This document shows, piece after piece, positions 1 to 4,525 of a DNA stretch of 6,092 nt. The stretch comes from Candidatus Thorarchaeota archaeon MP8T_1 (GTDB lineage Archaea; Asgardarchaeota; Thorarchaeia; Thorarchaeales; Thorarchaeaceae), in contig PJER01000122.1 in NCBI GenBank assembly GCA_002825465.1, positions 1 to 6,092 on the forward strand, in the 5' to 3' direction. Within the stretch, counting starts at the first letter, position 1. Each line of letters starts with the position of its first letter. The notes under the pieces are model-generated. The model was not told the DNA's origin. It worked only from the letters and a program-made list of their open reading frames with translations, and searched no databases. A program made the position numbers and the translations under genes.

Positions 1-12
1 CTTTGTAGAAAC

Positions 13-390
13 TCAAATTCTGTTCGTCGAACTCTGATCCTCTTCAACTGGATTGCCACAGAAGGGACAGAATGATGATTTGACAGGGATTGGTTTTGAG
101 CAATAAACACATCTTGAACCAATTGGAATGAATTCATCCTGTAAATCTAAATTCGCCAGGGAATCAGTATGGTTTACAACTAGTGATGACATGCGCAGGA
201 CCATTATAAATAAGATTAATGACAACGTAATTACGATAGCAAGCCCAAGAATATTTGAGCCCCCGAAGATGAAAAATGGGAAGACAAAGAAAACACCGCC
301 TTCAGGAGATGTGTTAGTAATAAAAAGCAAAAGAGCTCCAATTGCCATCAAAAGGAATCCCAATGGGAGTAGGTTTTGTCGCCATTGCAT
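13..390 (-). CDS. TIGR00304/DUF131-like membrane protein with C-terminal zinc ribbon
   Basis: A 125-residue protein with hydrophobic segments at about residues 7-25 and 47-66, and a shorter hydrophobic stretch at 33-44 after a Pro-Glu-Gly-Gly turn (29-32). The pattern of helix, EGGV turn, Phe/Ile/Pro-rich stretch ending in FGG, then second helix resembles the archaeal TIGR00304 (DUF131) membrane family, whose function is unknown. A soluble tail follows, with a zinc-ribbon pattern: C94-x2-C97, ten residues, then C108-x2-C111-G. The tail probably faces the cytoplasm and binds one zinc. The ATG at 388-390 lies 24 bases after the stop of the MIP18-like gene on the same strand, so the two are likely co-transcribed. 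Only a weak GGGG-type ribosome site precedes the start. The family call is from memory of the motif pattern; membrane topology and zinc binding are inferred. Confidence 0.75.
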   Translation of the reverse strand: MQWRQNLLPLGFLLMAIGALLLFITNTSPEGGVFFVFPFFIFGGSNILGLAIVITLSLILFIMVLRMSSLVVNHTDSLANLDLQDEFIPIGSRCVYCSKPIPVKSSFCPFCGNPVEEDQSSTNRI

Positions 391-414
391 AGGCGTTCGA
401 TTCCCCAGTATTGA

Positions 415-831
415 TTACATCATTCCACGACTCTTCAGCTGTTCAACAATCTGATTGTATTTTTGATCATCACCAATCATTTCATTGACCTGTGCCTCAA
501 GCGAATGTGTTCCCGGCAAGACAACCACATTGATATTACTATCTGGATATACTGATTCCAAACGATGTCTTATCAAGACGCCAATCAGTCCGCCCATAGG
601 ACAGTATGGGACTGTTGGCTTGAACTGAACCTTGATTGATTTATCATCAACCTCAATGTACTCTTGTTTCACAATCGACATTTGAGGATCTGTGATTGAT
701 ATAGGATGCTCTGGATCCATCACGGGCTCCAATGATCTGAATACTTCATCAACCGTTGCCAATTTGCTCTCCAAGAATAAGGCGCTCAAGCAACCGCTTA
801 ATAATCTATGGCTTCTAATAATGGAATCCAT
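415..831 (-). CDS. MIP18 family (CIA2/FAM96-like) Fe-S assembly protein
   Basis: A 138-residue protein of the MIP18/DUF59 family. In eukaryotes the CIA2/FAM96 members help the cytosolic iron-sulfur targeting complex deliver clusters to client proteins; bacterial relatives include SufT and PaaD. Visible hallmarks are DPEHP at residues 39-43, the central KPTVPYCPMGGLIG block at 71-84 with the conserved Cys77, and PGTHSLE at 106-112 followed by a helix with Asn116. This matches the eukaryotic TPTxPHCxxATLIG and PGTHxxE pattern better than the bacterial TSPGCP form. Residues 1-26 are extra relative to the core domain. The start at 831 is chosen because AGGAG lies nine bases upstream; an ATG at 861 would add ten residues but place that site inside the gene. 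It is first in a unit with the downstream membrane protein. No WD40 or other CIA partner is in the window, so the role is inferred from family. Confidence 0.85.
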   Translation of the reverse strand: MDSIIRSHRLLSGCLSALFLESKLATVDEVFRSLEPVMDPEHPISITDPQMSIVKQEYIEVDDKSIKVQFKPTVPYCPMGGLIGVLIRHRLESVYPDSNINVVVLPGTHSLEAQVNEMIGDDQKYNQIVEQLKSRGMM

Positions 832-840
832 CTTAGAAAA

Positions 841-845
841 CTCCT
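841..845 (-). promoter_or_regulatory. Ribosome binding site of the MIP18-like gene
   Basis: On the minus strand this reads AGGAG, nine bases before the ATG at 829-831. It is the clearest Shine-Dalgarno site in the window and decides in favour of the 831 start over the upstream in-frame ATG at 861. Confidence 0.6.
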
Positions 846-865
846 GAATATTTATGTGCACAAGG

Positions 866-916
866 TATATCTGAATATGGGAGTTCTTCTATCGTCCATC
901 ATAGTGAATCTATATC
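866..916. promoter_or_regulatory. Divergent promoter region with two TATA-like elements
   Basis: The 120-base gap between the MIP18-like gene and the GTPase-like gene must hold promoters for both directions. TATAT at 866-870 is about 35 bases upstream of the minus-strand start at 831. CTATATC at 910-916 is about 36 bases upstream of the plus-strand start at 952. Archaeal TATA boxes sit roughly 26 bases before the transcript start, so both would give short leaders. No convincing BRE was recognised. Octamers CTGAATAT (844-851, 871-878) and ATGGGAGT (877-884, 934-941) each occur twice here. Confidence 0.3.
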
Positions 917-935
917 GAGTAACTAATCTTTCAAT

Positions 936-940
936 GGGAG
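936..940 (+). promoter_or_regulatory. Possible ribosome binding site of the GTPase-like gene
   Basis: GGGAG lies 11 bases before the ATG at 952. A second GGGAG at 945-949 is only two bases from that ATG, too close for normal use. The ATGs at 934 and 970 lack a well-placed site, so 952 is the preferred start. Confidence 0.4.
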
Positions 941-951
941 TACTGGGAGCA

Positions 952-1410
952 ATGACGCCTGCCAAAAAGATGAATGGTAAGAAAATAAGCAAGTATCTGT
1001 TCAAGATCACCGTTGTCGGTCCAGACGACAAACTTCTCATGGATGTACTATCAATATTCGATGATCCTGTGGTTTCAGTTGACGGGATTCGAATCGGATC
1101 TACTGAAGTCGATTTTGACACATCCGAAGTTCATGCAGTGTTTATGTCTCCACGTCACTCAGCACTTGATATTCTTCTAGCCTTGACCTACAAAGGAGCA
1201 AGTGGTGTCATAATTGTTCTTAGAGAACCGGACCCTGAGATAGAAACTCTCTATCGAAATGAAATTCGTGAAAACCTCGGCACGGAAATACCGACTCGCG
1301 TTGTCACTATAGGCTCTACAATGGATAAATTCAAGCGAACTGAAATTGAGCACATGTTCGATGATGTTGTTGGTGAAATTTTGGAGCGAAAGACCAAGAA
1401 AGGGAAGTAG
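952..1410 (+). CDS. Degenerate Ras/Rab-like small GTPase domain (pseudo-GTPase)
   Basis: A 152-residue protein whose hydrophobic skeleton follows a small GTPase. YLFKITVVG at residues 15-23 aligns with the beta-1 strand that leads into the P-loop. YKGASGVIIVL at 80-90 aligns with the YRGADGVILVYD strand after switch II. EIPTRVVTIGSTMD at 112-125 aligns with the IPVVLVGNKxD strand. The catalytic motifs are missing. After Gly23 there is no GK[S/T]. The DxxG position reads as part of VFMSPRH (63-69). The NKxD position reads STMD, keeping only the Asp. GTP binding by the usual mechanism is therefore unlikely; a scaffold or binding role is more plausible. The tail is Lys-rich, with no Cys prenylation-type end. 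The start at 952 follows GGGAG; upstream in-frame ATGs at 808, 877 and 934 are less supported, and 808 would overlap the divergent gene. It is followed by the acidic protein gene. The fold call is by eye and needs structure prediction. Confidence 0.6.
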   Translation: MTPAKKMNGKKISKYLFKITVVGPDDKLLMDVLSIFDDPVVSVDGIRIGSTEVDFDTSEVHAVFMSPRHSALDILLALTYKGASGVIIVLREPDPEIETLYRNEIRENLGTEIPTRVVTIGSTMDKFKRTEIEHMFDDVVGEILERKTKKGK

Positions 1411-1418
1411 TACAAACC

Positions 1419-1425
1419 TTTTTTT
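1419..1425 (+). terminator. Oligo-T run, possible archaeal terminator
   Basis: Seven consecutive T residues begin nine bases after the stop of the GTPase-like gene, with no hairpin before them. Archaeal RNA polymerase commonly terminates at such runs. The next gene starts 22 to 34 bases later, so termination may be partial and set the ratio between the two products. Confidence 0.4.
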
Positions 1426-1458
1426 CAATTCTAGCATCCACTCAGCTTGGTGTCTGCA

Positions 1459-2517
1459 GTGAGCTCAGATAATAAAAGATCAGACGAATACTGGATGGGC
1501 GTGCGCGACGCACTTAGAATGGTTGATAGTTTCAATAAATGGGCTGTAAGAAATCCTAAACGTGCAAAGAGCCTTGATGACTTCATTCACGATGGATTGA
1601 TTGCAGCTGCGAAACGTTGCGAATCCTGCTTACGTGAGAAATTAGGTCTCTCTTTCGTTCAGGAAGACGATGAGATTCCAAGTTCTTACGAATCCTCTGA
1701 ATCAGTAGCAGCGCCTCCTCCTCAATATGAATCTGACTTGAAGGAAGTTGACGAAGAATCGCTTGACCCTGTTCCAGACACAGAGTATGAGATTGCAGTG
1801 GAATCTCCAAATTACGATTCTTCTGAGGAAATATCGATTGAGTCTGATGAATCCTCGATTTCAATTGACACAGTTGAACGATCCGGGGAGGAGCTTTCGG
1901 ATGATATAATTATTCAAGGGCCGCAGCGCGACTTTACAAGTGACTTTGTTTTAGTTGAACCACCACCTCTAGTGGTAGATTCAGATACAGAAGAGTCAGA
2001 GGAATCCGTGGGTGAAGAACAACTAAGTGAGTCTGAACTTGAGGAACTTGATGAATTGGAAGCAGCCCCGCCAGAGCCTGAGATTGTGGAGAAACGACCC
2101 GCATTTACCTGGTCTGAATATGAGGCTGCTGTCACTCCTGCTCCTGAACCGGAACCACTCGAGTCAGAAAATGATGTTTACTTGAGTGAAGATGATGATT
2201 ACATTGACCAACAAGGAAGTGAGGATACATATTCATCTGATGAGGAAGCAATTGATGAACCACCAGAACCGTCAGACGTCCCGAGTGATTGGAGTTCCTT
2301 TGATGAATCACCAGTTGATGAGGAAGAAATCTCAGAAGAGATCGAAAAAGTGGAAGATGACGAATCGTTTGTTGAGATGGAGAGTAGTAAGGATACAGAA
2401 TCTGGAGACACAATGCAACCTATAACTGAGCCTCCAGCTCCTCCCCCGCCACCTGAGAGCGAGGAGGATGAGGAAGAGCGAAAACGCAGAGCACGCAGAT
2501 TGTTCTTTGGTGCCTAG
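1459..2517 (+). CDS. Acidic Glu/Asp/Ser/Pro-rich protein with helical N-terminal domain
   Basis: No family is recognised. From the GTG at 1459 the product is 352 residues. Residues about 8-66 look like a compact helical domain, with motifs DEYWMGVRDALRMV and HDGLIAAAKRCESC and one CxxC (C54, C57). Residues about 67-338 are low complexity, dominated by Glu, Asp, Ser and Pro and strongly negative, so probably disordered. Within them are isolated aromatic clusters that may be binding motifs: FTWSEY at 216-221 and DWSSF at 277-281. A polyproline stretch PPAPPPPP occupies 325-332. The last 12 residues switch to a basic, Phe-containing tail ending RLFFGA. The start is non-ATG: TTG 1447, GTG 1450 and GTG 1459 are all possible, and an in-frame stop at 1432 sets the limit. 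1459 is preferred because GGTG lies six bases before it. The gene is on the same strand as the pseudo-GTPase gene, 48 bases downstream of it, suggesting a joint role. A secreted or membrane role is unlikely, since no signal peptide or transmembrane segment is seen. Confidence 0.8.
   Translation: MSSDNKRSDEYWMGVRDALRMVDSFNKWAVRNPKRAKSLDDFIHDGLIAAAKRCESCLREKLGLSFVQEDDEIPSSYESSESVAAPPPQYESDLKEVDEESLDPVPDTEYEIAVESPNYDSSEEISIESDESSISIDTVERSGEELSDDIIIQGPQRDFTSDFVLVEPPPLVVDSDTEESEESVGEEQLSESELEELDELEAAPPEPEIVEKRPAFTWSEYEAAVTPAPEPEPLESENDVYLSEDDDYIDQQGSEDTYSSDEEAIDEPPEPSDVPSDWSSFDESPVDEEEISEEIEKVEDDESFVEMESSKDTESGDTMQPITEPPAPPPPPESEEDEEERKRRARRLFFGA
2514..2517. other. Interlocked convergent stop codons (CTAG)
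   Basis: The plus-strand acidic protein gene ends with TAG at 2515-2517, and the minus-strand E1-like gene ends with TAG read from 2516 down to 2514. The palindrome CTAG supplies both stops, so the genes overlap tail to tail by four bases and leave no room for a terminator between them. Confidence 0.9.
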
Positions 2518-3545
2518 TCTGCGCTTTTGAGAATATCCTCATAAAGTCGAACCGCGTCCTCAGCAGTATTGACTCCTTTAATGATTGCAGAGCCAGAACT
2601 CATCAGTGTGATTTTTGATCCTGATGGCTTCTGTACAACAAGAAATTTCTTGCTCGCTTTTACAATAGATTGAGTATCTTGCCTTTCTGCAATCTCTTCA
2701 AGATTCAAATCCATAATGGATGGTGGAGAAACATTGAAGCTTTGAGAGCACAACATATGTACGGTGAGGTCCTGCTCCTCCTTCTTATCACCAGTCCTTG
2801 AGGGCGAACACTGAGGACAAGTAGCGACGCGACCGATATCAAAGAAATCAAAACTAAGAATGGATGAGTCAATTGTCATAAGACGATTGGCAAGTACAGG
2901 TTTAACTCCAATTGCCACACGTATTGCTTCATTAACTTCAACTGCTGCAGCAAGAGAAAGAAGTGTTGGCGAAACTCCAACTTGTGCGCATGTGTTTTCA
3001 GGATTATCTTCTGCTTCACCCATTAGACAATGTAAGCACCCAGTTTCACCTGGAATGAAGGTTGAGAGGTTTGCATAATATTCGACAGCTCCCGCAAAAA
3101 TATAGGGGGTTTTCAAATCTAGGCTTGCTCTATTGATAACTCGACGAGTCTTAAATGAGTCTAGCCCATCGATAATGATATCGGTTCCTTTAAGCAACTG
3201 ATTTACATTTTCATCCTGAACCGAAACTGCAAAGGGCTCAAATTCCACTTCTGGATTCATTAATGCTAGATTTGCTGCTGCTACAAGAGCTTTGGGTTCT
3301 CCTATGTCTTCTGTGTTGTAGATAGTCTGCCTTTGAATATTAGAAAGTTCAACAATATCCCGATCTATAATCCTAATTGTACCAAAGCCAATAGCTGTCA
3401 GTAATCGAAGTGCAGGACTTCCCAATCCTCCAGCTCCCACAACTGTAACGTTGGTCCGCATAATCGATTGCATATCTTTCTCAGTGAAGTCTCTCAGAGC
3501 GAGCATGCGAGAGTATCTCTCTCTTTGATTATCTGACAGTTTCAT
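2514..3545 (-). CDS. ThiF/MoeB/HesA-family E1-like adenylyltransferase
   Basis: A 343-residue E1-like enzyme that would activate the C-terminal glycine of a small ubiquitin-like or sulfur-carrier protein (MoaD, ThiS, Urm1/SAMP type) with ATP in the cytosol. Visible features are RERYSR at residues 8-13, the nucleotide loop GAGGLG at 37-42, acidic residues D61 and D63, NIQRQ at 69-73, K85, and DGLDSFKTRR at 126-135. Zinc ligands are C170-x2-C173 and C243-x2-C246. C186 in NTCAQVGV sits where MoeB carries its conserved Cys. Residues about 250-343 form a C-terminal extension beginning near MLCSQS and ending GVNTAEDAVRLYEDIL, resembling the short domain found after the E1 core in some ThiF-type proteins instead of a rhodanese domain. 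The start at 3545 gives the usual family N-terminus; an upstream ATG at 3677 adds 44 atypical residues and overlaps the divergent gene. No carrier-protein gene lies nearby, so the substrate is unknown. Confidence 0.88.
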   Translation of the reverse strand: MKLSDNQRERYSRMLALRDFTEKDMQSIMRTNVTVVGAGGLGSPALRLLTAIGFGTIRIIDRDIVELSNIQRQTIYNTEDIGEPKALVAAANLALMNPEVEFEPFAVSVQDENVNQLLKGTDIIIDGLDSFKTRRVINRASLDLKTPYIFAGAVEYYANLSTFIPGETGCLHCLMGEAEDNPENTCAQVGVSPTLLSLAAAVEVNEAIRVAIGVKPVLANRLMTIDSSILSFDFFDIGRVATCPQCSPSRTGDKKEEQDLTVHMLCSQSFNVSPPSIMDLNLEEIAERQDTQSIVKASKKFLVVQKPSGSKITLMSSGSAIIKGVNTAEDAVRLYEDILKSAD

Positions 3546-3572
3546 CTCAGTGCAATTAGATACAAAGCACTC

Positions 3573-3580
3573 ACTTAAAG
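3573..3580. promoter_or_regulatory. Possible shared TATA-like element between E1-like and DUF362 genes
   Basis: The two genes diverge across only 59 bases (3546-3604). ACTTAAAG at 3573-3580 is centred about 28 bases before the plus-strand ATG at 3605 and about 31 bases before the minus-strand ATG at 3545. Its near-palindromic CTTAAAG/CTTTAAG core could serve both directions, giving nearly leaderless transcripts. This agrees with the lack of a Shine-Dalgarno site before either start. The match to a TATA consensus is weak. Confidence 0.25.
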
Positions 3581-3604
3581 CCTTGGACAGCATCATCAAA
3601 CAAT

Positions 3605-4429
3605 ATGAAGTACACGTCTGAGGTTTCAATTGGCTTACGTAGAAATCCAGCGGAAGGGTTAGAAGTTGCCCTATCAAAACTTACAACCCCTATAGAATTT
3701 CCCAAAAGATTAACACATGTGCTAATTAAGCCATCAATATACAATCCCAAGCTATTTGGAAACACAAGCGTAGATGTTGTACGAGCTGTTCTCGCAGCCT
3801 TCAGGAATCTTAGCCCTGCGACTATAATAGAAAGCGACAATCCTGTACGAAGAACTATTGATGCTTTTCAACAGATGGGATATAATAAACTCTCACAATC
3901 AGATGTTTCATTGGTCAATCTCTCTGAACTCCCTACCTCACCTGTAAAGATGCCTGGATACTATTTTCAGAATCACAACATGCCTTCTATTCTTGCTGAG
4001 CCTGCTTTCTTCATCAATATACCAACTGTGAAATTTGAGCCAGAACTCTGCACCATCGGAGCTGGCATAAAAAATCTCTTTGGCCTGCTTCCAGAAACTG
4101 ACAAGAGCGTGTATCATGACCGGCTAGACGATGTTCTCTTGGACATATTGTCTGTCTACAAACCACAACTCACTGTGGTCGATCTTACTACCTTAGTTGT
4201 TGGCAAGAGAGAGGAGGGAATGACCAGAGAGATTGGGGCCATCATTGTTGGACGTGATCCTCTCGCAGTGGATGCGTTTTGTGCAGACCTGTTCGGTTTT
4301 GATCCTCTTGAGATAGACTATCTAAGAAGGGGATATGATCTCGGTCTGGGTGAGATTCTTCAGGACCGTATTCGTGTATGCGGAACAGATGAACAGAAGC
4401 AGAAGCTATTCGAGCTTTGTAGATTTTGA
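3605..4429 (+). CDS. DUF362 family protein without ferredoxin domain
   Basis: A 274-residue protein of the DUF362 family, whose biochemical function I do not know. Family hallmarks are LIKPSIYNP at residues 40-48, GNTSVDVVRAVL at 52-63, the acidic ESD at 76-78, NIPTVKFE at 138-145, GAGIKNLFGLLP at 152-163 followed by K167 and Y170-H171, VVDLTT at 191-196, and the strong C-terminal block VGRDPLAVDAFCADLFGFDP starting at 215. Many family members carry an added 4Fe-4S ferredoxin domain with CxxCxxC motifs; this one has only scattered cysteines (C149, C226 and two near the C-terminus) and ends soon after the core, so it is a stand-alone form. It has no signal peptide or membrane segment. It diverges from the E1-like gene and lies 96 bases before the aminotransferase gene. 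The ATG at 3605 is the only good start: an in-frame stop lies at 3557 and no ribosome site is seen. Confidence 0.85.
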   Translation: MKYTSEVSIGLRRNPAEGLEVALSKLTTPIEFPKRLTHVLIKPSIYNPKLFGNTSVDVVRAVLAAFRNLSPATIIESDNPVRRTIDAFQQMGYNKLSQSDVSLVNLSELPTSPVKMPGYYFQNHNMPSILAEPAFFINIPTVKFEPELCTIGAGIKNLFGLLPETDKSVYHDRLDDVLLDILSVYKPQLTVVDLTTLVVGKREEGMTREIGAIIVGRDPLAVDAFCADLFGFDPLEIDYLRRGYDLGLGEILQDRIRVCGTDEQKQKLFELCRF

Positions 4430-4443
4430 CAGAACGGAATGCA

Positions 4444-4449
4444 TTTATC
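4444..4449 (+). promoter_or_regulatory. Candidate TATA box of the aminotransferase gene
   Basis: TTTATC lies in the 96-base gap between the DUF362 and aminotransferase genes. A transcript start about 26 bases on, near 4473, would fall right at the edge of the inverted repeat at 4477-4490. The match is partial and no BRE was recognised. Confidence 0.25.
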
Positions 4450-4476
4450 TAGTGTTTTGTAGGCTGGCAAATCATT

Positions 4477-4490
4477 GTACATTTTTGTAC
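4477..4490. repeat. Inverted repeat GTACA-TTTT-TGTAC, possible operator
   Basis: A perfect inverted repeat with 5-base arms and a 4-base T spacer. It lies 35 bases before the aminotransferase start and just after the expected transcript start. A wider pair of 6-base arms, CATTGT at 4473-4478 and ACAATG at 4498-4503, brackets it. The size and symmetry suit a dimeric archaeal regulator such as an Lrp/AsnC-type protein, which often controls amino-acid genes. It is too short to be convincing alone. Confidence 0.35.
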
Positions 4491-4512
4491 CTTTGTGACA
4501 ATGCATCGATTT

Positions 4513-4517
4513 GGTGG
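4513..4517 (+). promoter_or_regulatory. Ribosome binding site of the aminotransferase gene
   Basis: GGTGG lies eight bases before the ATG at 4526 and can pair with the anti-Shine-Dalgarno end of 16S rRNA. It favours that ATG over the in-frame TTG at 4511 and GTG at 4514, which overlap the site itself. Confidence 0.45.
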
Positions 4518-4525
4518 CACCAAAC

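Noticed and set aside
128..454. Plus-strand frame opposite the membrane protein gene
   Set aside because: It is antisense to a gene with clear transmembrane and zinc-ribbon features and shows no coding character of its own.
808..951. Longer starts of the GTPase-like protein at 808, 877 or 934
   Set aside because: The 808 start overlaps the start of the divergent MIP18-like gene, and the added residues do not belong to the GTPase fold; 952 has a ribosome site at reasonable spacing.
1914..2413. Open frames on the minus strand opposite the acidic protein gene, one very Ser-rich
   Set aside because: They are products of the GA-rich, repetitive codon content of the acidic gene read in antisense; they have no ribosome site and no domain-like sequence.
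3546..3677. Longer start of the E1-like protein at 3677
   Set aside because: The extra 44 residues are unlike family N-termini, and the extension overlaps the start of the divergent DUF362 gene; the ATG at 3545 gives the standard E1 beginning.
4438..4506. Direct repeat AATGCAT at 4438-4444 and 4500-4506
   Set aside because: Seven bases in an AT-rich intergenic region are expected by chance, and the two copies do not align with the candidate promoter elements.
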